Source: CAZJHX01 sp964545715
GTDB taxonomy: Bacteria; Myxococcota_A; UBA9042; GCA-2863065
Direction: 5' to 3'
Assembly (NCBI GenBank): GCA_964545715.1
Contig: CAZJHX010000130.1
Coordinates: 1 to 30,875, forward strand
DNA length: 30,875 nucleotides
Below, in pieces: positions 1-9,500 of the stretch. Every line of letters starts with the position of its first letter. Positions within the stretch are counted from its first letter, which is position 1. The notes under the pieces are model-generated. The model was not told where the DNA came from. It did no database searches and worked only from the letters and a program-made list of their open reading frames with translations. The translations under genes were made by a program, and so were the position numbers.

Positions 1-509
1 CTCGAGGCCCTCGGATCGTAGACCTTCCCCCGAGCGCGCCGGTCGCCGCCGGCCAGCAGCACGCGGCCATCGGGCAGCCTCGACGCCGTGTGACCCTTGC
101 GACCATCGACGTACTCCTGAATACGACCGCCGATCCAGGTATCCGTGCCGGGGTCCCAGACCGCCGCATGAGACTGGGCGCCCATGGCCAGGTACGCGCC
201 GCCATAGATGAAGACCCGCCCGTCGGCCAGTCGTTCGGCGCGGTGACCTGCATACCTTGCCGGCAGCTCGGCGGCCGGGGCCCACGTGTTGGTCGTCGGG
301 TCAAAGAGGTCCGCGCGGGTCAACGCGCCGAACCCGCCGGTCACGAGCACCCTCCCATCCTTCAATAGGGTTGCAGCATGGCCGGACCGTGCAACGGGGC
401 CGTCGGCGCGAGGCCAACCCGGCCTGCCCGAGGACGCGGACGGCTTGGCGAACATCGACGCACAGGAGGTTGTGAGCAGCAGCAGTGCAAGGAGGGCGAA
501 GCGGTTCAT
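1..509 (-). CDS. Kelch-repeat lipoprotein, C-terminally cut by the window edge
   Basis: About 169 residues are visible, reading leftward from an ATG at 509, and the frame runs off the window at base 1. The N-terminus is a lipoprotein-like signal: Met-Asn-Arg, a run of Leu, then Thr-Thr-Ser-Cys with Cys16 as the likely lipidated residue. Kelch-type motifs follow, each with a DGRV core and a Gly-Gly pair (DGRVLVTGGF, DGRVFIYGGAY, DGRVLLAGGD), separated by segments of the form 'vfDPgTdTW'. Kelch motifs of this spacing build beta-propellers, so this is probably a surface-anchored propeller of unknown ligand. A GAGG-like stretch lies just before the ATG (TTGAGGCGC) and supports the start. The lipobox is not ideal because position -3 is Thr. 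Only the first few blades are in the window, so the full domain content is unknown. Confidence 0.8.
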   Translation of the reverse strand, partial: MNRFALLALLLLTTSCASMFAKPSASSGRPGWPRADGPVARSGHAATLLKDGRVLVTGGFGALTRADLFDPTTNTWAPAAELPARYAGHRAERLADGRVFIYGGAYLAMGAQSHAAVWDPGTDTWIGGRIQEYVDGRKGHTASRLPDGRVLLAGGDRRARGKVYDPRAS

Positions 510-616
510 GCGCCTCAAGACGACGCAGCCCCGCCTCTTATTCGGTTCTATCGGCGGGCGGTGGCGATGGCTCGCGTTGATGGCCTGGCAGCAAGGCCTG
601 CGGCGACGGAGGGTCG

Positions 617-1168
617 CTAAGGAATCAAGGCGGCCGCCGTGCAGGCGGTGGTGAAGCGGTCCTTCAACGCGCGGTGCTTGCCCGCCAGCTCGGCGCGGCA
701 ATAGAAGTACTTCTCGGCGCCCTCACGCCAGCGCGCCACGGCCACGGTCGTCCGCTTGCCCTGCGACGACACGATTCGACGCCCGGGCGGATCGGTCAAG
801 GCCACCTCGGACTCGATGGTGGCGCCGTCCTGCCGAAAGCGGGCGAACTCCACCTTCTCGGCGACCTGGGCCCAGTCCTTGGCTTTGCAAAAGCCGTCGC
901 AGTTCGTGCCTGCCGAAAAGCGCGTCCCGAACTCGTCAAACGCCGGCTCGGGCGGCTCGTATCCAAAGCCCCCGGCCACAGCCTTCCAGTCCACCGGCAC
1001 CAGCGCCAAAATCGTGTCGTCGTCCAGCAACTGCGCTTCGAAGCCGTCCAGCTTGTTTGCCGCGGCAAACTCCGCCAGCAGCGCCATGGGATCGGGTGGC
1101 GCGGGCGATGCCGGCTCTTTTTTGCAGCCACCCGCAAAAACCAACAGAAGCACTAGGGCGCGAACCAC
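617..1168 (-). CDS. Small lipoprotein of unknown function
   Basis: The 183-residue product starts at a GTG and has a hydrophobic leader ending in Phe-Ala-Gly-Gly-Cys, followed by Lys-Lys-Glu and a Pro/Ala-rich spacer. This is typical of a lipoprotein anchored at Cys15. The remainder is a soluble domain with scattered Cys residues (near 89, 93, 157 and 175) that could form disulfides. I recognise no family. The start lies inside the 3' end of the upstream FliB-like gene (16-base overlap, 1153-1168), so the two are probably cotranscribed and translationally coupled. The Kelch lipoprotein follows after a 107-base gap (510-616), which holds only a weak imperfect inverted repeat. That this is a real gene is supported by the lipobox and the operon-like overlap; its role is unknown. 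Confidence 0.7.
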   Translation of the reverse strand: MVRALVLLLVFAGGCKKEPASPAPPDPMALLAEFAAANKLDGFEAQLLDDDTILALVPVDWKAVAGGFGYEPPEPAFDEFGTRFSAGTNCDGFCKAKDWAQVAEKVEFARFRQDGATIESEVALTDPPGRRIVSSQGKRTTVAVARWREGAEKYFYCRAELAGKHRALKDRFTTACTAAALIP

Positions 1169-2274
1169 GGCATGGCCTCCGGAGGCAGCCGGGACTCCAG
1201 CTGCCGGTGAAAGTACTCGCTGGCGCCGATCGCCGCCTTGGCGATCGGAACGTCAACCGGCCGCTGAAACCCGGCGCACAGGCCCGCCATCAGCCGACAT
1301 GACAGGGCAAAGGTGTGCACGATGCTGCCGTAGCTGAAGCGCAGCTCGCCGGCGCCGTTGGTAAACAGCGTGAAGTAGCGATGCGCCAGATAGCGACGCA
1401 GCAGCCACTCTGGAATCGTCGGCAGCACCCACTGGCGGTAGGGCGCCTCCCAGTCAGCCAGTCCCCGCTCCAGCGCGTCGCCCCAGGCGTCGCCGTCCCG
1501 CGGCAGGTCGAACAGAAAGCGCCGATAGCCGCGCAGCTGACGGGCCAGCAAGCCGGGCTCGTGAGACGCGATGCTGTCCGCGAAGAAGTCGTAGAAGGCC
1601 TGCCGATCGGCCACGAGCTCGACCGAAAACGCCTCGAACGACTCCCGCGACTTGATGCGGCCCAGCGCATAGCTGACGTCCGCCACCGCCTCCAGCACCG
1701 GCCGGGACTCGTCGCCGATGACGCGCAGAATGGTCTGCCTGATCGCGCCCAGCTGCGCCCATGGCACCTGCACGCCGCCCATCAGTACGCTCATGTTGCC
1801 GGTCAGCAGCTTGGCCCGGTCGCGCACATGCGGCACGGTGTCCGCGTCCAGCTCGGCGATCGTGTACGCGTCCTCCGACTCCGCCAGGCGCTCCAGCACC
1901 TCGGGGCAGACCAGCGTAAAGTGCATCTCGATCTGGTCGCCGCTGCGATAGGGCACCACGGGGAAGTTCACGCAGATGCGCGGCAGCGCCTCCATCCCAA
2001 AGCGCCGATGCACCTCACAGCTTCCGCTCTCCTCCAAAAACGTGCAGGCCTTCTGCGGGCCAACGGGCTCGAGCACAATCTGCTTCTCATCCGTGTGCTC
2101 GTCCGCGATCAGGACCGCGCGTTTGATGCGCGTGCGCTCCGCCTCGGGCAGGTGTTGGGCCAGCTTTGCGACGTCGTCGGGCCGAAACGGAATGGTCCAA
2201 CCCCGGCAACAGCAGCCCTGCTCATTGCACTTGAAGCGTGTCATGGCTTCAGGAATGACGACTTTTCCGCTCAT
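1153..2274 (-). CDS. FliB/YkgJ-like cysteine-cluster protein (putative flagellin lysine-N-methylase family)
   Basis: The 373-residue protein has no signal peptide. Its N-terminal half carries a metal- or Fe-S-type cysteine cluster: FKCNEQGCCCRGW (Cys16, 21, 22, 23), then CTFLEESGSC (Cys77, 86) and PRICVNFP (Cys101). This arrangement, starting with 'IPEaxxxFKC' and followed by 'C-x-FL-x-x-x-G-x-C', matches proteins annotated as flagellin lysine-N-methylase FliB and related YkgJ-type cluster proteins, and the length is close to that family's roughly 380-400 residues. FliB methylates lysines of flagellin in Salmonella. No flagellar gene is present here, so the substrate is open and the name should be read as family membership only. 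The gene diverges from the PilZ gene with only 20 bases between start codons. The C-terminal half has no motif I can name. Confidence 0.65.
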   Translation of the reverse strand: MSGKVVIPEAMTRFKCNEQGCCCRGWTIPFRPDDVAKLAQHLPEAERTRIKRAVLIADEHTDEKQIVLEPVGPQKACTFLEESGSCEVHRRFGMEALPRICVNFPVVPYRSGDQIEMHFTLVCPEVLERLAESEDAYTIAELDADTVPHVRDRAKLLTGNMSVLMGGVQVPWAQLGAIRQTILRVIGDESRPVLEAVADVSYALGRIKSRESFEAFSVELVADRQAFYDFFADSIASHEPGLLARQLRGYRRFLFDLPRDGDAWGDALERGLADWEAPYRQWVLPTIPEWLLRRYLAHRYFTLFTNGAGELRFSYGSIVHTFALSCRLMAGLCAGFQRPVDVPIAKAAIGASEYFHRQLESRLPPEAMPWFAP

Positions 2275-2294
2275 GATCCGAACGCCCTGAACCG

Positions 2295-3050
2295 ATGGTT
2301 CGTAGTGCCATGAGAGCGGAACGTAGAAAACATAGGCGTGTCAAGGAGCTGGCCAAGTATCAGCTCCAGGCCAACATCATCACCGACGGCCGCGCCGTCC
2401 CAGTGACGCTGCTCGACGTGAGCTTCGCGGGGATCGGGTTATCCGTGACACACACTCACGGCCTGGTCCTGAACTCGGGCCAGGTCGTCGTCATTCAGCT
2501 CAAGGCGCCCAGCGTGCGCCAGCCCATTCGCGCACGCGCTCGGGTCATGTCGCGCATCCCCGGGTCCGACTCCGATCGCTACGGCCTTGCGCTGCAGGAC
2601 GCCGCGTGGCTGCGCAGCCGCGTCCCCCCATCGCTGATGGGCATCTTCAACCGCCGGCGCTCGTTCCGGGTCACGCCCGACAGTCTGGGTCCGATCGAAG
2701 TGCGCCTGGAGCGCGAGGATGGTCGTCAGACCACCCTGCCCGCCGTCTGCGTATCCTCGTCCGGGATGGCTATCATCGCCGCAACCCGCGAGCAGGAGAT
2801 GCTGATGACCGGCGACCGGATCAGCATCGACTTCATGCTCCCCTACTCAGGCACCCGCTGCGAGCTTGTCGGCGTCGTGCGCTACACGGTGCGCCGCCGC
2901 ACGGGCGTACGCTACGGGATCGAGTTCGACGCCGATGCCTGCGAGGACTTTGCCCGTCAGGAGCGCGCCCTGGCCCGCTACGTCATGACTCAACAGCGGC
3001 GCACGCTTGCGGCCGAGCAAGAGCTGGTCAGCTCCCACGCGTCACGCTGA
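2295..3050 (+). CDS. Tandem PilZ-domain protein, probable c-di-GMP effector
   Basis: The 251 residues contain two PilZ-like units. The first has R11-x3-R15 and D41-V-S43-F-A-G46, which fits the family's RxxxR and (D/N)xSxxG c-di-GMP-binding signature. The second begins with NRRRSFRV (R121-x3-R125), but its second motif is C152-V-S154-S-S-G157, with Cys where Asp or Asn is normal. It then continues with the typical 'GVVRY...RYGIEF' strand pair. PilZ proteins bind c-di-GMP and relay it to motility, secretion or polysaccharide machinery; there is no attached output domain. Two starts are possible, ATG 2295 or ATG 2310 (residue 6), and neither has a clear ribosome-binding site. The 3' end overlaps the convergent transglutaminase-like gene by 23 bases. 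The first domain is likely the binding one. Confidence 0.85.
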   Translation: MVRSAMRAERRKHRRVKELAKYQLQANIITDGRAVPVTLLDVSFAGIGLSVTHTHGLVLNSGQVVVIQLKAPSVRQPIRARARVMSRIPGSDSDRYGLALQDAAWLRSRVPPSLMGIFNRRRSFRVTPDSLGPIEVRLEREDGRQTTLPAVCVSSSGMAIIAATREQEMLMTGDRISIDFMLPYSGTRCELVGVVRYTVRRRTGVRYGIEFDADACEDFARQERALARYVMTQQRRTLAAEQELVSSHASR

Positions 3051-6000
3051 GCTCCAGCCGGTCGGCCTCATCCACCGCCGCGCAGAACCGGCGAAACAAC
3101 CCATACCCGGCCGGCGGCACCACCTGAGGCGAGATCCGAAACACCTTGTGGATCGTGATCGCGCGCCCATCGCGACTCACCGTGCGCTCGTACATCCCAA
3201 ACGGACCCTTGCGCCTCACATCTTTGGGCAGCGAACTCGTCAGCTCCGCGCCCGGCGCCAGCCGCACCACCACGGTCAGATCCAGGTCCTCATATCGATC
3301 CGCGTACATCGCCGTCCGTCGCTGAGCCACGCGAATCCAGCGGCGTGACAGGTTCAGCGGCAGGAGCCCGAGCCTCAGCGCCTGTGGGCCCGTCCGACCG
3401 CTAGCCGCGCGCTCGATGGCGTACTGCAGCCTCACAGGCCGATCGACCGCCTCCAGATCCGCGATCTCCATCGCCGACACCCGCGCCCCGGGCAGCACCT
3501 CCTGCACCAGCTGCGCCAGCGCCCGCTTGCGGTCCTGCACATTCAGGCGAGCCAGCGCATCGCGGTACATCACCCCATCCATCCCACGCGCCAGCTCGGA
3601 CCAGGCCCCGCTCAGGGACCCGTCCGCGGCCACATTCAGGTCGATCCGCACCGTCCGGCGCTCGTCCGTGGACGTCGTGTTCGGCGTCGTCACCGAGGCG
3701 CCGACCCCGTTGGGGCCCACAATCCGCGCCGGCCGATCGCGGATGGTCGGCGAGATGAAGCCGAAGGGCGCATGCTGAAACGTCGTATCCAGCCAGATAT
3801 GCCCCTGCCCGTCCGGTCTCGGCACCCGCACAACCAGGTACGAGAAGTCGCGCACGTCCGGGGTCTTGCGCGCCGAGTGCTGGCGATGGACCGGGTCGAC
3901 CATGGCCAGCTCCGCGTCGTAACCGGCCGTCCGAAGCAAGCCCAGCAGCGTGATCACGCGCTCACCGCGGCCGGTCGCAACCGCGTGCGCAGCCGACACG
4001 CTCAGTACGCTGCCCTCGTCCTCGGTGATCTTGTCGCGCACCCACGCGTAGATCGCGCGCACGCCCGCCAGCGGCGCTTGATCGGGCGGCATCAACGCCT
4101 TCACCAGCGCGCGCATCCGGCCGTCCGGCGCCAGCAAAGACAGCAGCTGCTCCCTGGCCTGGGCCGTCAGCACGCCCCAATCCAGGCCCGACCAGACCTG
4201 GACCTGGGGCAGGGCGTCAAACGGGGAGACCGCCATCGGCTCCGCCTGCGCCGCCGGCCGAGCGCGTCCGGTCCAGCGCCAGCCGTGAAAACCGGACGCT
4301 TTGACCGGCTCCGGTTCGCCCGCACCGCGGCTGTCGAACCGACCGATCACCCCGTCCTGAAGCAACACCACATACGATGAGCGCCAGGTCGGCACCTCGA
4401 AGATCTGAAAGAAGAACGGCTGGTCGATCCATCCGCCGGCCAGGCCCGGATCCGTGCCGACGCCGGTCAGATACTCCAGCTCGATCGCATCACCCACCTC
4501 CAGCTGTGGAAACGACAGGGTCTCCTTCTCGGCGATGTCCTCGGGCTCCAGCCGGCGCCCGTCCACCTTGCGAGTCACCGCGCGCAGGATGACCGCGTCC
4601 GACGGCAGCTCCGCCTCGCCAAGCTCTTCGATGGCGCCCGGCGTACGCAGCTGCATGACCTGATGCACGTGGTTGATCGCCGCCCCGTCGCGAAAGCGCA
4701 GCGTGGTCTGGTGATCGACGAGCAGCACGGCGGGCTGCCCCGTCAAGAACGCGGGCGGCGGCCCCGATCGCAGCAGGCGCTCCACCGGCGGCCGAAAGCG
4801 CTCCCAGACGCGCCCGGCGCCCACCGCCATCAGCCGGCGGCGACCCTCCATGTCTCCGGACCCGGTCCTGGCCGCGCGCCCCCAGGCCGCACGGGCCTTA
4901 CGACGTCGTCCCTGGGACGCGCTGATGTCGCCCAGCCGAAAGTGCGGCTCCACATCGAGACGATCCCGCTCGGCCAGCAAGCGGGCCAGCTCCAGACTGC
5001 GATCCTGACGCCCCAGCCGCTCCAGCAGCCGCACTCTAAGCGGCCCGTGCAGCGTCGGCTCCCGGCGTGCCGAGGCCAGGGCGGTCAGCATGCGCTCGGC
5101 ATCGGCCGGACGCCCGGACTCCGCCGCGTAATGCGCGACCACCGGCGCCATATCCGGCAGCTGACCGCACCCGTTGGGCAGCAGATCCCGCGCCACGTTG
5201 GCCCGGCGAAGCTTCAGCTGCTCCCACCGATGCTGCAGCCGCTCCCGCGCAGGCTCACACGCCCCGGGCGCCAGCGTCAGCGCTTCCCGAAGCGCCGCCG
5301 TCGCCTGCTCTTCCCACCCCCGATCGCGCAGGATCTTGAAGCGCAGCAGCGCGCTGCGAGGGTCCCGGCTGGCCGCAAGCCGTGGCAGCAGCGCGTGCGC
5401 CTCTTCATCGCGTCCATCCAGCTGCGCCGCGCCGGCCAGAATACGAACCGCGCGCGCGTGATCCATGGCGCTCAGCAGCTTCTGAACCCGGCCGCCACCG
5501 GCCGCACGGGCCTCTACGATCCGCGCCGCATCCAAGCGTGGCGCTGCCTTCGACAGCGCCTGGACGGCGGACTGGACGCCCGACCGATCCCCGCGATGGG
5601 CGGCCAGCTCAGCGCGCGCAAGCAGGTCGACCCAGCGCTTTGCCGGCGTATGGGCTGCCGGTTTTGGACCGCTGACCAGCTCGACCCCCAGCCGTGCGCT
5701 ACCGCGACTGGTCGCCACGTCGGCCCGCACCCGGACCGCCTCGGTCGAGGGGGGGACAAAGACCTCCAGCATGCCCGGCGCCGCACCGGCCGTGACGTCA
5801 CGCACGATCGCCACCTCGGCGCCCACGACCACCCGAAGCGCGTCCGTCGAGAGAAAGCGCATCCAGGTTCCGCGATGCGGCGGCAGACTCAGCATCACCT
5901 TGGCCAGCGCGCCGGCCCTGTTTCGCAGATTCAGCTCGCCGTCGATCACGGCGGCCGGACGCATGGGCGCGTCCTCCGGCGCAAACCGCCCATCGACAAA

Positions 6001-6531
6001 TGCAGACAGTGGAAACGGCTCGGGAACCTGCGCAAGCTGGACATCCATCGGCGGCCGAGCGGCCCGGCGCAGCGCACGCGACAGCTCGGCAGCCGTTAGC
6101 CGCAGCCTCCCCGGAGCGCCGTCGAGGGCGGGCAGCATGCGCTCGATCGCGTCACCGCGCGGGACATAGTCCGCCAAATCCAACAGCCGCACTACGGCCA
6201 GCGTGTACACCGACCGATCGGGGGACTCCAGCGCGGCGGTCCACGCGTCGATCTCGGTCGGCAGGTCCCCGCGCGCCGACGCAACCAGCCCGGCCACGAC
6301 AGCGGACTCACCCGCCGGGCGTCGCTGCAGCTTCTCCAAATACACGTGGGCGCGCTTGTGATCGCCCTCATGGGTCAGCGCCAGGCGAGCCAGCGTGCTC
6401 AGCCCCAGGTCGCGCGTCGCCGGATCGGCCAGCTGCTGCATCGCGTCCTGCCGCTGCACGTCGATCGTCACCGGCGCACCGCAGGCCGCCGTCATGAGCG
6501 CCACCACAACCAGCCTGAGGCTACGGTGCAC
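3028..6531 (-). CDS. DUF3857/transglutaminase-like giant lipoprotein, catalytic residues lost (pseudoenzyme)
   Basis: The 1167-residue product has a lipoprotein-like leader (Thr-Ala-Ala-Cys, Cys17), helical TPR-like repeats (about 30-580), a DUF3857-type beta domain (about 600-730), a transglutaminase-like region (about 815-925) and a C-terminal beta domain. It parallels the upstream gene product domain for domain. Aligned with that paralog, the catalytic Cys position reads Arg855 (GRGERV instead of GDCKDK), the catalytic His is Tyr898 (DFSYLVV instead of FDHAIL), and only the Asp (WLD, Asp915) remains. No Cys occurs between residues 456 and 1149, so the fold cannot work as a Cys-dependent enzyme. 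The start overlaps the upstream gene's stop by 11 bases, which points to translational coupling. A binding or regulatory partner role for the active paralog is inference. The gene is not obviously decayed: its frame is open and full length. Confidence 0.85.
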   Translation of the reverse strand: MHRSLRLVVVALMTAACGAPVTIDVQRQDAMQQLADPATRDLGLSTLARLALTHEGDHKRAHVYLEKLQRRPAGESAVVAGLVASARGDLPTEIDAWTAALESPDRSVYTLAVVRLLDLADYVPRGDAIERMLPALDGAPGRLRLTAAELSRALRRAARPPMDVQLAQVPEPFPLSAFVDGRFAPEDAPMRPAAVIDGELNLRNRAGALAKVMLSLPPHRGTWMRFLSTDALRVVVGAEVAIVRDVTAGAAPGMLEVFVPPSTEAVRVRADVATSRGSARLGVELVSGPKPAAHTPAKRWVDLLARAELAAHRGDRSGVQSAVQALSKAAPRLDAARIVEARAAGGGRVQKLLSAMDHARAVRILAGAAQLDGRDEEAHALLPRLAASRDPRSALLRFKILRDRGWEEQATAALREALTLAPGACEPARERLQHRWEQLKLRRANVARDLLPNGCGQLPDMAPVVAHYAAESGRPADAERMLTALASARREPTLHGPLRVRLLERLGRQDRSLELARLLAERDRLDVEPHFRLGDISASQGRRRKARAAWGRAARTGSGDMEGRRRLMAVGAGRVWERFRPPVERLLRSGPPPAFLTGQPAVLLVDHQTTLRFRDGAAINHVHQVMQLRTPGAIEELGEAELPSDAVILRAVTRKVDGRRLEPEDIAEKETLSFPQLEVGDAIELEYLTGVGTDPGLAGGWIDQPFFFQIFEVPTWRSSYVVLLQDGVIGRFDSRGAGEPEPVKASGFHGWRWTGRARPAAQAEPMAVSPFDALPQVQVWSGLDWGVLTAQAREQLLSLLAPDGRMRALVKALMPPDQAPLAGVRAIYAWVRDKITEDEGSVLSVSAAHAVATGRGERVITLLGLLRTAGYDAELAMVDPVHRQHSARKTPDVRDFSYLVVRVPRPDGQGHIWLDTTFQHAPFGFISPTIRDRPARIVGPNGVGASVTTPNTTSTDERRTVRIDLNVAADGSLSGAWSELARGMDGVMYRDALARLNVQDRKRALAQLVQEVLPGARVSAMEIADLEAVDRPVRLQYAIERAASGRTGPQALRLGLLPLNLSRRWIRVAQRRTAMYADRYEDLDLTVVVRLAPGAELTSSLPKDVRRKGPFGMYERTVSRDGRAITIHKVFRISPQVVPPAGYGLFRRFCAAVDEADRLELSVTRGS

Positions 6532-9500
6532 GCTGCACCTCCAAACGGCGCGCGCCGGCGACCACCTCGTCGGCGCGGCGCAGGAAGCGGCGGAAAGCCG
6601 TGTACTCTGCCGGCTCCACGCGGGCTACGTCGATTTGCACCCGTAGCGTCATCCGCACGCCGTCGGCCGTGTCGGCCACGTCCAGGCTCACGTGGCCGAA
6701 CGGGCTCTTGACGGCCCCGGTCCGGCCCACGGTCGCGCGCAAGCCGTCCTGAAGCTGAATGTCAAAGCGCCACTCCCACGCAAACGGGTGGGCGATCACC
6801 AGCGCATGTTTGCGACTGTCCAGCCCCGCCAGCTGCCGCACCAGGGACAGCTCGCCGCTGATCAGCTCGACACCGCCGGCCCAGGAGCCCAGGGCGCCGG
6901 TGAAGTGAAAGCTCACGGGCCGACCCATCGCCTCGACATCTTTGAACGCCGCCTGATCGAGCACCAGCCGCGGATACTCGGTCGTCAGCAGCTGCTCCAG
7001 GCGCTCGCGACGCGACGCGGCGGCAGAAAAACGCTCGCGCAGAGGCGGCGCCATCATCCCGCCCGCGCTGACCCGACCGTCCACGCCGACGGACTGTGCG
7101 CCCACCTTCAACCGCAGATGGCGTCGCAAAACGCTCTGCGTGGCCGGCACGACCGGCAACGACACAAAGCGGCCCGCGTCCGACGTCACCACCAGCGCCG
7201 ACGCGCCCTGGTCCGCGCCGGGTAGCTCTCCCGGACCGTTGTAGGCCGCCGTAGCGTCCAGATAGGTGCCGACGGCGGGCACGTGCAGGATGGCGTGGTC
7301 AAAGATGGCCGCCGAGACCGCCCGAGCGTCGACGGCACCCTGGCGCCGCGTCCGCACCAGCACCAGATCGCTGTCGATGTTGTGAACAGCCAGCATGGCC
7401 TTGAGCAAGCTCGCCTTGTCCTTGCAGTCGCCAAAGCGGCGCCCGAGGATGTCATTGACCGCGTACGGCTTGTACCCGTGCTCCCCAAACTCCAGGCCGA
7501 CATACCGGATTCGGCGGGCCACGAAGTCGTGGAGCGCGGCCACCGTCGCGTCGACCGTGGCGCCCGCCGGAACCAGGGCACGCGCCTGCCGCTCCAGCGC
7601 GGGTCCGGCCGTCAGCTGGGTCGCGACCAGCGCGCGATACCAACGCGCCACGTCGTTCCAGTCACGAAACGTGGTGGCGTGGGCGTACTGGCCGACCTCG
7701 GTGTAGCCGGGCATCGACGGCTCCACCTGCAGGGCCGGCACGTCCCGCATATCGAGCTCCAGCACGCGCATGCCGTCGACCGTGCTGTCCGCAACAGGGG
7801 TCCTGCCGTCGCCCGCTCCGCCGAGCAGCCGCACGTCGAAGTTCTGTGCGGGCGGAACTATCCAAGCGATGCGAACGCGCCGCTTGGGCTCGCGGTCCTG
7901 CACGCCGACCAGATCCGAGAAGGTGCCACCGTACAGATTGCGCCCAAAGTCGCTGAGGCGATGCTCGACCACCAGCACGTCGCCGGGCTGCACGTCGTGA
8001 AAGCGGATCGTGGTCGCGCGCTGCTCGTAGTACAGGCCGTACCAGGACTCGCCCAGCGCGCTGTCGGTCTGCTCCGCGTCATCGATCGCCCGACCGGCCC
8101 GCAGCCGCCGCGCCGCCAGCACCTTCACCGACTGCCGCGACGGGTCGTAGACCACGGACCACGCGCGCTGCCGATCGGTCGGCGCAACCCGGTTCACGCG
8201 CACGACATGCTGCGTCCATACCGCGCTCGTGCCGTCGTCAAAGAGCCGACTGATACGCTGGGACACGAGGTACTCCACCGCCGGCGCGTCACGTCCGGGC
8301 CGCGTGGTCTCAGCGGCGAGCTTGACCGCGTCCAGCCGATATCGCTGCTCAAAGCGTGCACCGCCGGCCTCCAGCGCCTCTACACGCTCTCGCAAGTCGG
8401 GCTGATGAGGCCGCAGCTTCAAAGCGCGATGCATCAGCGCCAGCCCGCGTGCGCGCGCCCCTGTCCTCAACAGCATAGCCCCCGCCGCCGCTGACAGATC
8501 GGCGTCGCGCGGGAACAGGGCCAGCGCGGCATCCAGCGCCGCCTGCGCCTTCTCGGGCTGGTTGAGATCCTCGTACAGCCTGCCGAGCGCGACCCGGTGC
8601 CCCGGCACGTCCGGCCGCAGCCGCACCAACTGCTGCAGCAGCTCAGTCGCCTCTTCCGCGCGACCCAGGCCGCGGGCGATCTCATAGCGCCAATACAGGA
8701 CGTCGCCACGGTCGTTGGTGACCTGCCCCAGCTGCGCAAACCGATCCAGCGCCGCCTCCGGCAGCTGGCGCCGCTGATACACCGAGGCCAGCGCCCGAAG
8801 CACGGCGGGCACCCGCGGGTGGTCGACCAGCATCGCCAGCAGCTTGCCCTGCGCCACGCCCAGCGCTTGAAGGTCGGCCAGAATCTCGGCCTCCAACAGA
8901 CGCGCGCGCAAGCTATGGGGAGCGGTGGCAATGGCGCGCCGCACCTCGTCCAGCGCGGCCAGACTCTGCCCGCGCTCGTGGTGACGGCGAGCCAGCCCGG
9001 CCCATGCCCGGCTGTCCAGAGAGTCCTGCTGCAGTAAGGTCCGCAGATATCGAATGGCCACATCCGAGCGACGCGCCTGGCGGGCCGCCTCCCGCAACAA
9101 CGACGGGTCCGCGTCAGTCTCCAGCGCGTCCGTCAGCGTGGTGTCCTCCAGGTCGCCGCGGGCGGCCAATACGGCGGCACGGTCCGCGAGATGCCGCGGG
9201 TCGGACAGGCGCTGCCACTCGGCCAGCAGCGTGGGCTGAGCCTGCGCCGGCGTCCCCGGCCGGGGTACGCGAACGTCTCGGGGGGCCACGCCGCGAGTAC
9301 GGGCCAGCCAGGCACGACCGTCTGTGTGAGCCATATGTACCGACAGCGCCCACGGCCCGCGCTCGGGCGGTGATGACCTCACCAGAATCCGGTTCCAGCC
9401 CTTGCGTAGCAGCGCGCTGCCGTCGGGCGCCGCCAGCGCGCCGTTTACCGCGATCTCGACCCGCTGACCGGCGCCCCCGGACAGCACGACCGTCTGGCTG

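Noticed and set aside
510..616. CCCGCC/GGCGGG inverted repeat before the Kelch gene as a terminator
   Set aside because: Six pairs with a loop of about 17 bases and no T-run; too weak to call.
4663..6099. Open frame of 478 codons opposite the second DUF3857 gene
   Set aside because: Arg/Gln/His/Pro-rich shadow frame with no domain; the minus-strand gene is clearly homologous to its upstream paralog.
3028..6531. Second DUF3857 gene as a decaying pseudogene
   Set aside because: The frame is open for 1167 codons with a proper leader and conserved domain order, and it is translationally coupled to the active paralog. Loss is confined to the catalytic residues, so it is better seen as a pseudoenzyme.
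7283..8494. Open frame of 403 codons opposite the active transglutaminase gene
   Set aside because: Same reasons: shadow composition and no recognisable feature, against an intact catalytic triad on the minus strand.
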